A stretch of DNA of 64,000 nt from Duganella qianjiadongensis (GTDB taxonomy: Bacteria; Pseudomonadota; Gammaproteobacteria; Burkholderiales; Burkholderiaceae_D). Positions 8,355 through 16,778 of the stretch are shown here, piece after piece. The notes under the pieces are model-generated. The model did not search any database and was not told where the DNA came from. It saw only the letters and a program-made list of their open reading frames with translations. Positions within the stretch are counted from its first letter, which is position 1, and each line of letters opens with the position of its first letter. The translations under genes were made by a program, and so were the position numbers. The DNA lies in NCBI RefSeq assembly GCF_009857915.1, contig NZ_WWCM01000006.1, positions 225,596 through 289,595 of the forward strand, given 5' to 3'.

Positions 8355-9854
8355 ATGAGCGGTGCGACCACCATCAATACGGAAGCGAAGATTCCCGAGT
8401 TCAAACAGATCATGGGCCACCCCGCCCCGCTCTGGATGCTGTTCATGACCGAGTTCTGGGAGCGTTTTGCCTTCTACGGCATACGCTGGGCCCTGGTGCT
8501 CTACGTTGTGGCCCAGTTCTACAGTGGCGACCCAACCGGCGAATCTGCCGCCAATCTGGTGTACGGCTCCTATCTGGCACTGGTCTATGCTGCTGCGCTG
8601 TTCGGCGGCTACGTAGCAGACCGCGTGCTGGGCTATCAGCGTTCGATTCTGGTCGGCGCCTCCTTCATGGCTGCTGGCCTGTTCATGATTGCCTTCCCCG
8701 ACCAGACCGTGTTCAAGTTCGGTCTGGCCACCATCATCGTCGGCAACGGCATGTTCAAGCCCAACATCTCGACCATGGTCGGCAAGCTGTATGGCACTAC
8801 CGATCCGCGCCGCGATTCCGGCTTCACCATTTTCTACATGGGCATCAACTCGGGCGCGCTGGTCGCTCCTGTGCTGACCGAATGGCTGGCTTCGGCCGTC
8901 TTCGGCAACCACGGCATGCCTGCCTATAAAGTAGTGTTCATGTCCGCTGGCGTCGGCATGCTGGTCAGCCTGGTGTGGTTCTTCATCGGCCGCGCCCAGC
9001 TCAAAGGCATAGGCGCACCGGACGAAAGCAATGCCGATCCTAAACGCATGGTGTACGTGGTACTGGGCTCGCTGTGCGTGATTCCGGTGGTGTACTTCCT
9101 GCTGGCCGCTGGCGCCAACAACCTGCAGATCGTGCTGTCCGGCCTGTTCATTCTGCTGTCCGTGATGCTGCTGGTGGAAGGCATCCGCAACGGCAAGGTA
9201 GCGCGCGACAAAGTGATCGCCATGCTGCTGATCTTCTTCTTCAACATCATGTTCTGGATGTTCTTCGAACAGGCCGGCAGCTCGTTCACCTTCCTGGCCG
9301 ATAAGATCGTTGACCGCGTGATGTTCAACTGGACCTTCCCGGTAGCCTGGTTCCAGACCGTGAACTCGCTGGCCATCATCACCTGCGCACCGATTATCGC
9401 GTTTATCTGGGTAGCCATGCGCAACGCCAATCCTTCGATCCCGCGTAAATTCGGTATCGGCCTGCTGTTCAACGGCGCCGCTTTCGGTCTGCTGATGTAT
9501 GCGCTGTCGATGCTGGTCAATATCGATAACAAGATCCCGTTCTGGACCCTGTTCATGGTCTACGTGCTGCAATCGATCGGTGAGCTGTGCCTGTCGCCTA
9601 TCGGCCTGTCAATGGTCACCAAGCTGGCACCTACCCGTCTGGTTGGTCTGGGCATGGGCGGCTGGTTCCTCTCCACCGGTATCGGCAACAACCTGTCCGG
9701 CATCTTCGCCTCCGTGGTCAGCGGCGAAGCCGGCATGTCGGTCACTTCGGCACTGAGCGGCTACACCTTCGGCTTCTACTCGCTGATGGCGGGCGGCGTG
9801 CTGCTGTTCCTGATCGCACCGCTGATCCAGAAACTGATGCATGGCGTGAAATAA
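8355..9854 (+). CDS. Proton-dependent oligopeptide transporter (POT/PTR2 family)
   Basis: Inner-membrane symporter importing di- and tripeptides with protons. It has 499 residues and is almost entirely hydrophobic helices (12-14). The family signature ExxERFxxYG appears as EFWERFAFYG near residue 34. A second POT hallmark region lies at GNGMFKPNISTMVGKLY, and GINSGALVAP follows in the next helix. The start follows TAGGAG with seven bases spacing. The 257-base upstream gap holds no other gene. It is convergent with glpD. Whether it prefers di- or tripeptides cannot be told. Confidence 0.93.
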   Translation: MSGATTINTEAKIPEFKQIMGHPAPLWMLFMTEFWERFAFYGIRWALVLYVVAQFYSGDPTGESAANLVYGSYLALVYAAALFGGYVADRVLGYQRSILVGASFMAAGLFMIAFPDQTVFKFGLATIIVGNGMFKPNISTMVGKLYGTTDPRRDSGFTIFYMGINSGALVAPVLTEWLASAVFGNHGMPAYKVVFMSAGVGMLVSLVWFFIGRAQLKGIGAPDESNADPKRMVYVVLGSLCVIPVVYFLLAAGANNLQIVLSGLFILLSVMLLVEGIRNGKVARDKVIAMLLIFFFNIMFWMFFEQAGSSFTFLADKIVDRVMFNWTFPVAWFQTVNSLAIITCAPIIAFIWVAMRNANPSIPRKFGIGLLFNGAAFGLLMYALSMLVNIDNKIPFWTLFMVYVLQSIGELCLSPIGLSMVTKLAPTRLVGLGMGGWFLSTGIGNNLSGIFASVVSGEAGMSVTSALSGYTFGFYSLMAGGVLLFLIAPLIQKLMHGVK

Positions 9855-9862
9855 ATCCGCAG

Positions 9863-9886
9863 GCGCTGCCGCTTTGGCGGCAGCGC
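9863..9886 (+). terminator. Hairpin downstream of the peptide transporter
   Basis: GCGCTGCCGC, loop TTTG, GCGGCAGCGC, a perfect 10-bp stem nine bases after the transporter stop. It is not followed by a T-run on the plus strand, so it may act as a 3' stabiliser or a weak terminator together with the next hairpin. Confidence 0.55.
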
Positions 9887-9889
9887 AAT

Positions 9890-9924
9890 AAAAACGGCGC
9901 CTGATCCGCAAGGACAGGCGCCGT
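9890..9924 (-). terminator. Rho-independent terminator of glpD
   Basis: ACGGCGCCTG and CAGGCGCCGT pair around an 11-base loop. Read on the minus strand the stem is followed by TTTTTATT, fitting a glpD terminator. On the plus strand only TCTGTTT follows. Confidence 0.85.
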
Positions 9925-9956
9925 TCTGTTTGGCGCGGGCGCAGACCCGCTACCGC

Positions 9957-11492
9957 CTATTTACACTGTACCGGATGGGCCAGCAGCCAGTCCTGCAGGC
10001 GTTGCGCCGCGTCCGTCGGCAGGTGCAGCGCCAGTTTGGAGCGGCGCCACAGAATATCCTGCGCCGTGCGGGCCCATTCATAGCGACGCAGATATTCCAC
10101 TTCTACTGCGTACAGGCCCGGCAGAATTTCCTCGCCCATCTGTTCCAGCGCCGTCTTTTGCGCCAGCAGAGTGTGCGTGCGGGTGCCGTAAGCGCGCGCG
10201 TAGCGGGCCACCAGCAAAGGCGGTAGCCACGCGTACTGATTCTGTAAGCTGCGCACCCAGCCATCGAACTCCAGCACCGAACGGTTCTGCGGTCTGGCAC
10301 CAAACAGGTCGCCACCGGGCAGGCAGGCATCGTGCGTCCAAGCGCCATGGCGATTGCCCAGCGCTTTGGCCACCTGATCGACGGCGTCTTCGGCCAGCTT
10401 GCGGTAGGTAGTGATTTTGCCGCCGAATACACTGAGCAGCGGCGCACCATCGGCATCCACTTCCAGCCGGTAGTCACGCGTGACAGCTTTGGCGTCGGCA
10501 CCATCCTCCACCAGCGGACGTACCCCGGAATAGGTAGCCACCACATCGGCCGGCTGCACGGGACGGACAAAATACTCGCTGGCCAGCTTGCAAAGATAAT
10601 CGATTTCCTCGGGACTGATCGTCACCTGATCGGCATCGCCGTGGTAATCAAGGTCGGTGGTGCCGATCAGCGTAAACTCGCGCTCATACGGAATCGCAAA
10701 CACGATACGGCCATCCCGGTGCTGGAAGATATAGGCATGTTCGTGTTCGAAGATACGGCGCACGATGATATGGCTGCCTTTAATCAGGCGCAGATGGCCG
10801 CCGCCCTCTTTGGGCACCGCCGCATGCAGCACCTGCGCGGTCCACGGACCGGCGGCATTGACCACGAACCGTGCGTTCACCCGTACATCGCCACAGCCCT
10901 GCTTGTGCAGGTCGGCCTGCCAGCCGGTGCCCTGACGCTGCAGGCGGCTGCACAGGGTCTGGGTCAGGATGATGGCGCCCTTCTCTTCCGCATCCATCGC
11001 GTTAAGCACCACCAGCCGGGCATCGTCCACCCAGCCATCGGAATAGATGTAACCGCAACGGAATTCGGCTTTCAGCGGCTGGCCGGCCGGATGGCAGCGC
11101 AGATTGATGGCCGAGGATGCCGGCAGCAGCTCGCGCTTGGCCAGCAGATCATAGAGTTTGAGCCCTGCCCGTATCATCCAGCTAGGTCGCAGGCCTGCCG
11201 CATGGGGCATCACGAAACGCAGCGGCCACATGATGTGGGGCGCGGCGCGCAGCAGCACTTCGCGCTCGATCAGCGCCTTGCGCACCAGATTGAACTCGTA
11301 ATATTCCAGGTAACGCAGCCCGCCGTGTATCAGCTTGGACGAGGCGGACGAAGTATGGGAGGCCAGATCGTCTTTTTCGCACAGCACCACCGATAGACCA
11401 CGACCGGCCGCGTCGCGCGCGATGCCAACCCCATTGATGCCGCCTCCGACTATCAATAGATCGCAATCGAGAGTGTGCTGCGGTTCCGCCAT
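9957..11492 (-). CDS. glpD: Aerobic glycerol-3-phosphate dehydrogenase
   Basis: FAD enzyme at the inner membrane that oxidises glycerol 3-phosphate to dihydroxyacetone phosphate and feeds electrons to quinone. It has 511 residues (E. coli 501). The FAD-binding GGGINGVG lies near residue 17, SSKLIHGGLRYLE is the family signature near residue 52, and a C-terminal DAO_C region carries EEILPGLYAVEVEYLRRYEWA. The start follows GGGGAAGAC. There are no glpF, glpK or glpR genes nearby. It is divergent from the PBP1A gene with 149 bases between. Confidence 0.96.
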   Translation of the reverse strand: MAEPQHTLDCDLLIVGGGINGVGIARDAAGRGLSVVLCEKDDLASHTSSASSKLIHGGLRYLEYYEFNLVRKALIEREVLLRAAPHIMWPLRFVMPHAAGLRPSWMIRAGLKLYDLLAKRELLPASSAINLRCHPAGQPLKAEFRCGYIYSDGWVDDARLVVLNAMDAEEKGAIILTQTLCSRLQRQGTGWQADLHKQGCGDVRVNARFVVNAAGPWTAQVLHAAVPKEGGGHLRLIKGSHIIVRRIFEHEHAYIFQHRDGRIVFAIPYEREFTLIGTTDLDYHGDADQVTISPEEIDYLCKLASEYFVRPVQPADVVATYSGVRPLVEDGADAKAVTRDYRLEVDADGAPLLSVFGGKITTYRKLAEDAVDQVAKALGNRHGAWTHDACLPGGDLFGARPQNRSVLEFDGWVRSLQNQYAWLPPLLVARYARAYGTRTHTLLAQKTALEQMGEEILPGLYAVEVEYLRRYEWARTAQDILWRRSKLALHLPTDAAQRLQDWLLAHPVQCK

Positions 11493-11624
11493 GTCTTCCC
11501 CGATGATACGTTTAAGCTCGAATAGTGCTACGTTACGTCAATTCTTGCTGCCATCATAGACTGCGGCCCTCTAATTTGCAAAAATCGCCATTTTCCTATT
11601 CCCGATGGCGCACACCCTTTAGTC

Positions 11625-11630
11625 TATAAT
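11625..11630 (+). promoter_or_regulatory. Candidate -10 box for the PBP1A gene
   Basis: TATAAT only 11 bases before the ATG at 11642, so transcription from it would give an almost leaderless mRNA or imply a start further downstream. No clear -35. Confidence 0.4.
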
Positions 11631-11641
11631 CGCGCCTACCG

Positions 11642-13993
11642 ATGTCTCCGAGAGTGCCTGCCTTGACTACTTCCTCCATCGATTTTTCCCAGTGGCTGAC
11701 CCGCCGTAACGCCATCCGCGCTGCGATTGGCGCGGGCATAGCTGGCCTGATCGCCGCCGGACTGCTGATCGCCTATATGCTGCTGGTGGTAGCGCCCAAC
11801 CTGCCATCGCTCGATGCTGTCACCGACTACCGCCCCAAGATCCCGCTGCGCATCTATACCGCCGATAACGCCCTGATAGGCGAATTCGGCGAAGAACACC
11901 GCGATTTCATCCCCATCAAGGACATGCCGGAGATGATGAAGAAATCGATACTGGCGATCGAGGACAAGCGCTTCTACGACCATAACGGCATCGACTGGGT
12001 GCGCGCACTGGGCGCGGCACGCGCCAATCTGGGCGGCGCCATGCGTCAGGGTGGTTCCACCATCACCATGCAGGTAGCGCGTAACTTCTTCCTCACGCGG
12101 GAAAAATTCTATGGCCGCAAGCTCAATGAAGTCATGCTGGCCTTTAAAATCGAAGCAGCCCTGAGCAAAGACCAGATTCTGGAACTGTATATGAACCAGA
12201 TCTATCTGGGCCAGCGCTCGTTCGGCTTCGGCAGCGCCGCCCAGACCTATTTCGGCAAATCGCTGAAAGACCTGAATATTGCCGAAATGGCCATGCTGGC
12301 GGGCCTGCCCAAGAATCCAGCCCACCACAATCCGGCCACCAATCCGAAACGCGCCAAACAGCGTCAGCAGGTGGTGCTGCGTTCCATGCGCGACCTGAAC
12401 TACATCACCGAAGAGCAGTACCAGAAAGCTCTGCACACCACGCTGCATGTCAGCCACCGTGGCCAGGAATTCGAAACCCATGCCGAATATGTGGCCGAAC
12501 TGGCCCGTCAGGTGGTGTACGCCCAGTTCAAGGAAGAGTCCTACACCCGCGGCATCAGCGTCTACACCACCATCCTCAAGGCTGACCAGATAGCTGCCTA
12601 CGAGTCGGTGCGCCGCAACGTGCTCAATTACGACCAGCGCCATGGCTACCGCGGTCCGGAAGCCTACATCAACCTGCCGGCCAATGAAGAAGAGCGCGAC
12701 GACGCTATCGAGGAAGCGCTGCAACGCCGCCCGAGCAGCGACCGCCTGATTCCGGCCGTGGTGCTCGACGCCAGTCCGAAAGCCGTCAAGGTGCAGAATC
12801 CGTCGGGTGAAGAAATCACTATCAGCGGCGAAGGTCTGCGTCTGGTCACCAGCGCCCTGAGCGATAAAGCCAAAGACAGCGTGCGTCTGCGCCCGGGCGC
12901 AGTAATCCGCATCATGCAGGAAAAGAGCGGCTGGATCGTTACGCAGGTGCCGCAGGTGGCGGCTGCATTTGTTTCTATCGATTCCGTTACGGGTGGCTAC
13001 CACGCCATGGTGGGCGGTTTTGATTACAACCTGCAGAAGTTTAACCACGTTACGCAGGCATGGCGCCAGCCCGGTTCGTCCATCAAGCCATTCGTGTATT
13101 CGGCGGCACTGGAAAAAGGCTTCAATCCATCGACTATCATCAACGACTCGCCGCTCGACCTGACCGGCGCGGAGACCGGCAACGAAGCCTGGAGCCCGAA
13201 AAACGATGACGGCAAGTTCGATGGCCCCATCACCATGCGCACGGCGCTGGCCGAATCCAAAAACGTCGCTTCGGTGCGCATCCTGCGCTCGATTACCGTG
13301 CCGTTTGCCCACAACTATCTGGGCAAATTCGGCTTCGATCTGGCCAAGCACCCCAAGAATCTGACGCTGGCTCTGGGGACGGGCTCGGTGACCCCGGCGC
13401 AGATGGTAGGTGCCTATTCCGTGTTTGCCAATGGCGGCTACGCGGTTGAACCCTATTTCATCGCCAGGATCGTCGATGGCGACGGCAAGATCATCTCGGA
13501 AGCCAAGCCGCGCACCACGCTGCCGGATGATGCCCGCGTGATCGATCCGCGCAATGCCTATGTGGCCGATAGCATGATGCGTCAGGTAACCCGCAGCGGC
13601 ACCGGCGCAGCCGTCGCCAAACTGGGCCGCCCCGATCTGGCGGGCAAAACTGGCACTTCCAGCGATGCCGTCGATGGCTGGTTCGCCGGCTATGGCGGCG
13701 GCATCGTGGCCGTTTCGTGGATGGGTTATGACGATTCCAAATCGCTGGGCGGCAAGGAGTTCGGCGCCACCGTGGCCTTGCCGATCTGGATAGACTACAT
13801 GCGGGTGGCCCTGCAGAACCGTCCGGCGCAGGAGCGTCCGGTGCCGGCCGGACTGACGCAGGTGGACGGCGAATGGCTGTATGACGAGTTTATGGGCGAC
13901 GCTGCGCGCCACTCGCTCGACATGGAAGACTATGTGGCGCCCGGCGGCGAGAACGTTACCCCGACTCCGCCCGCTACGCCAGCCACTAACTAG
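11642..13993 (+). CDS. mrcA: Penicillin-binding protein 1A (bifunctional peptidoglycan synthase)
   Basis: Polymerises and cross-links peptidoglycan in the periplasm, anchored by one N-terminal transmembrane helix (about residues 28-52). It has 783 residues. The glycosyltransferase GT51 domain carries EDKRFYDHNGID, RQGGSTITMQ and LELYMNQIYLG. An OB-like insert lies between domains. Transpeptidase motifs are SSIK (PGSSIKPF), SKN (AESKNVAS) and KTG (AGKTGTSSDAVDGW). The start is uncertain: ATG 11642 lies 11 bases after a TATAAT box, and in-frame GTG 11654 or TTG 11663 would shorten it by 4 or 7 residues with no domain change. In many relatives it is divergent from the pilMNOPQ operon; here glpD takes that place. 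Confidence 0.95.
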   Translation: MSPRVPALTTSSIDFSQWLTRRNAIRAAIGAGIAGLIAAGLLIAYMLLVVAPNLPSLDAVTDYRPKIPLRIYTADNALIGEFGEEHRDFIPIKDMPEMMKKSILAIEDKRFYDHNGIDWVRALGAARANLGGAMRQGGSTITMQVARNFFLTREKFYGRKLNEVMLAFKIEAALSKDQILELYMNQIYLGQRSFGFGSAAQTYFGKSLKDLNIAEMAMLAGLPKNPAHHNPATNPKRAKQRQQVVLRSMRDLNYITEEQYQKALHTTLHVSHRGQEFETHAEYVAELARQVVYAQFKEESYTRGISVYTTILKADQIAAYESVRRNVLNYDQRHGYRGPEAYINLPANEEERDDAIEEALQRRPSSDRLIPAVVLDASPKAVKVQNPSGEEITISGEGLRLVTSALSDKAKDSVRLRPGAVIRIMQEKSGWIVTQVPQVAAAFVSIDSVTGGYHAMVGGFDYNLQKFNHVTQAWRQPGSSIKPFVYSAALEKGFNPSTIINDSPLDLTGAETGNEAWSPKNDDGKFDGPITMRTALAESKNVASVRILRSITVPFAHNYLGKFGFDLAKHPKNLTLALGTGSVTPAQMVGAYSVFANGGYAVEPYFIARIVDGDGKIISEAKPRTTLPDDARVIDPRNAYVADSMMRQVTRSGTGAAVAKLGRPDLAGKTGTSSDAVDGWFAGYGGGIVAVSWMGYDDSKSLGGKEFGATVALPIWIDYMRVALQNRPAQERPVPAGLTQVDGEWLYDEFMGDAARHSLDMEDYVAPGGENVTPTPPATPATN

Positions 13994-14032
13994 ACTAGCG
14001 CGCAGCCCAGCCTGCGCGGCCTGCCGCTCCGG

Positions 14033-14743
14033 CTAGCCGCGCAGATAGCCGCGCATCAGGCGCACCGCGCTTTCGGCAAACTGGTCCGGGCCGATATCGG
14101 CCGCGCGGTACTTCCAGCGCTTGACATACCAGTCCTGGAACATGGCCATGATGTGCGAGGCCAGCAGCTCGGGACTGCCTTCGGGCCGGTTCGGCAGTTC
14201 GCTGATGATGCCGGCAAATAGCGCCTGCACATACAGCTCCGACTCCTTGGCCGTGGCGCGCTGGGCCGTCTGCAATACCCGCGAATCCATGAAGACGAAA
14301 TAGAACCATGGCTGCAGTATCTCGGAAACGAAGATCGACGCGCGCACCAGCGCTTCCAGCCGGTCGAGCGGATCGCTCAGATCATGGAACATGCGCGGCA
14401 CTTCATGCGTCGCGTGGCGCACCACGTCCTCTATCATTTCCGCCAGCTGGTCCTTGCTGCTGATGTAGCCGTATAGGCCACCCATGGACAAGCCGGTTTC
14501 CCGACACAGGTCGCGCAGATTCATGGTGCGGAAACCCACCTCGTTGGCCAGCTTGAAGGTGGCGCGGAAGATCTTCTCGATATTTTCCAGTGCCGGTTTG
14601 CGCCGCTTCACCGTAATCCGCTCGGCGTTATGGTCCAGCAGATAGGCCCAGATATTGTTGCCATCCAGAGGCGTCATGGCCTGAAATTGTTGCAGGTCGA
14701 AATGGGCTGGCAAGGTTGTCTCGCTATCTCTCGCTGTAGGCAT
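14033..14743 (-). CDS. TetR-family transcriptional regulator
   Basis: Repressor of unknown ligand, 236 residues. An extension of about 45 residues precedes the TetR helix-turn-helix, whose recognition region is LRDLCRETGLSMGGLYGYISSKDQL. The C-terminal ligand domain is variable, as usual. It is divergent from the lipase gene (163-base gap), so control of the lipase/foldase pair is a fair guess but unproven. A TATAAT box lies just upstream on its strand. Confidence 0.9.
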   Translation of the reverse strand: MPTARDSETTLPAHFDLQQFQAMTPLDGNNIWAYLLDHNAERITVKRRKPALENIEKIFRATFKLANEVGFRTMNLRDLCRETGLSMGGLYGYISSKDQLAEMIEDVVRHATHEVPRMFHDLSDPLDRLEALVRASIFVSEILQPWFYFVFMDSRVLQTAQRATAKESELYVQALFAGIISELPNRPEGSPELLASHIMAMFQDWYVKRWKYRAADIGPDQFAESAVRLMRGYLRG

Positions 14744-14761
14744 TGTGGTTTTTTTGCCTTG

Positions 14762-14791
14762 ATTATAGCGCAGCCTATCGGGCGCTATCAG
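14762..14791 (-). promoter_or_regulatory. Candidate promoter of the TetR gene
   Basis: On the minus strand a TATAAT (14767-14762) with a CTGATA (14791-14786) 18 bases upstream, four of six matches to TTGACA. It is the best-formed promoter candidate in the window, about 19 bases from the start codon. Confidence 0.5.
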
Positions 14792-14906
14792 CCCCCCTGC
14801 ACTTTGGCTCCTCAGGCCTAGTGTGCGGTCTGCAAGGTCATCGGAGCGGTGCTACATTTTCCTCACCGGCCACGCGCCGGACCATAAAAAATCTACGGAG
14901 ACCCAT

Positions 14907-15821
14907 ATGAGACAACGCATCTGCCAGCTACTGGCTTTCTGTCTGCTCGCCTGCACCCTGATCAGCAGCCCTGCCCGCGCCGCCGGCTACACCCAGACCC
15001 GATATCCCATCGTGCTGGTCCATGGTCTGTTCGGCTTCGACAACATCGGTCCGGTCGACTATTTCTACGGTGTGGCATCGGCCCTGCGCAGCGGCGGCGC
15101 ACAGGTATATATCACGCAGGTTTCCGCCGCCAACAGCACGGAAGTGCGCGGCGAGCAGTTGCTGACACAGGTAAAACAGATACTGGCTGCCACCGGTGCC
15201 AGCAAAGTCAACCTGATCGGCCATAGCCACGGCGGCCCCACGTCGCGCTACGTGGCCTCCGTGCGGCCCGACCTCGTAGCCTCCGTCACCAGCGTGGGCG
15301 GCGTCAACAAGGGCTCGCGCGTGGCCGACGTGCTGATAGGCGCCGTGCCTGACGTGACCTACAGTCTGGCCAATGCCGTCTCCGGCTTCATCAGCTTCCT
15401 GTCCGGCAGCCCGACGCTGCCGCAGAACGCCAGAGCCGCCGCCACCTCGCTCAGCACTGCCGGCACGCTGGCGTTCAACCAGCGCCACCCGCAAGGCGTG
15501 CCTGCCAGCGCCTGTGGCGAAGGCGAGCAGCAGGTCAACGGCGTCTACTACTTCTCGTGGAGCGGCGCCCAGCCTTACACCAATCTGCTCGACGTCAGCG
15601 ATCCGGTGCTGGCGCTCACGGCGATCGCCTTCAACGGCGCCAAGAATGATGGACTGGTCAGCAGCTGCTCGAGCCATCTGGGCCGGGTGATCCGCGACGA
15701 CTATGCGCTCAACCATCTGGATGAAGTCAACCAGCTGGTCGGCATCACCAATCTGTTCGAAACCAGCCCGCTCACCCTGTTCCGCCAGCAGGCCAACCGG
15801 CTGCAGGGACTGGGCCTGTAG
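14907..15821 (+). CDS. Secreted triacylglycerol lipase (family I, foldase-dependent)
   Basis: Extracellular lipase. It has 304 residues from ATG 14907, which follows ACGGAGA. A Sec signal peptide ends ARA/AGY near residue 28. The oxyanion segment is VLVHGLFGFD, the nucleophile elbow is GHSHGG, and the Asp and His of the triad are most likely in NDGLVSSCSSHLG and DYALNHLDEVN. The two cysteines (SACGEG and SSCSSH) match the single disulfide of Pseudomonas and Burkholderia lipases, and the nearby Asp residues the calcium site. The foldase gene follows after nine bases. Export would be by Sec and then a type II system, none of which is recognised here as a standard gsp cluster. Confidence 0.95.
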   Translation: MRQRICQLLAFCLLACTLISSPARAAGYTQTRYPIVLVHGLFGFDNIGPVDYFYGVASALRSGGAQVYITQVSAANSTEVRGEQLLTQVKQILAATGASKVNLIGHSHGGPTSRYVASVRPDLVASVTSVGGVNKGSRVADVLIGAVPDVTYSLANAVSGFISFLSGSPTLPQNARAAATSLSTAGTLAFNQRHPQGVPASACGEGEQQVNGVYYFSWSGAQPYTNLLDVSDPVLALTAIAFNGAKNDGLVSSCSSHLGRVIRDDYALNHLDEVNQLVGITNLFETSPLTLFRQQANRLQGLGL

Positions 15822-15830
15822 GGAGTGTGC

Positions 15831-16763
15831 ATGAAGCCGAAGGCTAACACTACCGTCCTGCTGTGCCTAACCATCGCGGCCGGCATCGCCATGTATGCCG
15901 GCTGGCGTCAGCCTACTCTGCCAGCAGCGCCGGCGACGGCCAGCAAGTCTGATCCGCTTAGCTTCGTTCCCTCCATGCTCGGCACACGGCCCGATGGACA
16001 GCTCCGCCAGCAGGGCCCGGACCAGCTGCTGCTCACGCCCGAACTGGTCTATCTGTTCGATTACTATCTGGCGGCGATGGGCGAAAAACCGCTCGCGGCC
16101 ATCCGCGCCGAAATCCGCCATGAACTGGAGCGCCGCCTGCAGGGCAAGGCCGTCGCCGAGGCATGGCGACTGCTCGATGCCTACCTGGGCTACAAACGGG
16201 CACTGGCCGACGTCGAGGCTGCCCTGCCGGCCAGCACCCATCCGGTAGAGGCGGCGCGCCGGCGTCTGCTAGCCATGCAGCATACGCGCAGCAGCTATTT
16301 CAGCGCCGGGGAAAGTGCCGCCCTGTTCGGCACCAGCGACGCCTATGACGAGGATGCCATCGCCCGCATGGAGATCAGCAGCGACCGCAAGCTAAGCGAA
16401 GCGCAGCGTCAGCAACACTGGCAGGCGCTCGATGCCCGGCTCACGCCGGCCCAGCGCGAAGAACGTGCCGCCCCCGGCCGCGTACTGGCGCTGGAACAGG
16501 CGGTGGCGCAGGCACGTGAACGCGGCGCCGGCGACAACGAAATCTACCGCTTGCGCGCCGCCACCTTCTCGCCTGCTGCCGCCGACAGGCTAGCCGAACT
16601 GGATAAGGAAGAAGCCGACTGGCAGCGCCGCATCGCCAGCTATCAGACCAGCCGCCGTGCCCTGATGGATCAGGGCCGCAGCAATGGCGCCGCCATGCAG
16701 CAGCTGCGCGATGCCAGCTTCAGCCCGGCCGAACAGCTACGGCTGGGCGCCTACGAACAATAA
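15831..16763 (+). CDS. Lipase-specific foldase (lipase secretion chaperone)
   Basis: Membrane-anchored periplasmic steric chaperone that folds the lipase encoded just upstream. It has 310 residues from ATG 15831, preceded by AGGGAG with seven bases spacing; an in-frame GTG at 15825 is less likely. One N-terminal transmembrane segment is followed by an Ala/Pro linker. The Lif family signature RxxFDYxxxxxGE appears as LFDYYLAAMGE near residue 76, with Leu in place of Arg, then long helical repeats typical of the foldase headphones fold. It is convergent with the diguanylate cyclase gene with only 15 bases between. Confidence 0.92.
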   Translation: MKPKANTTVLLCLTIAAGIAMYAGWRQPTLPAAPATASKSDPLSFVPSMLGTRPDGQLRQQGPDQLLLTPELVYLFDYYLAAMGEKPLAAIRAEIRHELERRLQGKAVAEAWRLLDAYLGYKRALADVEAALPASTHPVEAARRRLLAMQHTRSSYFSAGESAALFGTSDAYDEDAIARMEISSDRKLSEAQRQQHWQALDARLTPAQREERAAPGRVLALEQAVAQARERGAGDNEIYRLRAATFSPAAADRLAELDKEEADWQRRIASYQTSRRALMDQGRSNGAAMQQLRDASFSPAEQLRLGAYEQ

Positions 16764-16778
16764 ATGAAAAGGCGGTGC

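Noticed and set aside
11636..13912. Minus-strand open frame of 758 codons across the PBP1A gene
   Set aside because: Antisense to a gene with complete GT51 and transpeptidase motifs; composition is typical of a reverse-frame shadow.
14033..15821. TetR gene as certain regulator of the lipase
   Set aside because: Only the divergent arrangement supports it; no palindromic operator was found in 14744-14906, so it is kept as a guess in the gene entry rather than as a regulatory feature.
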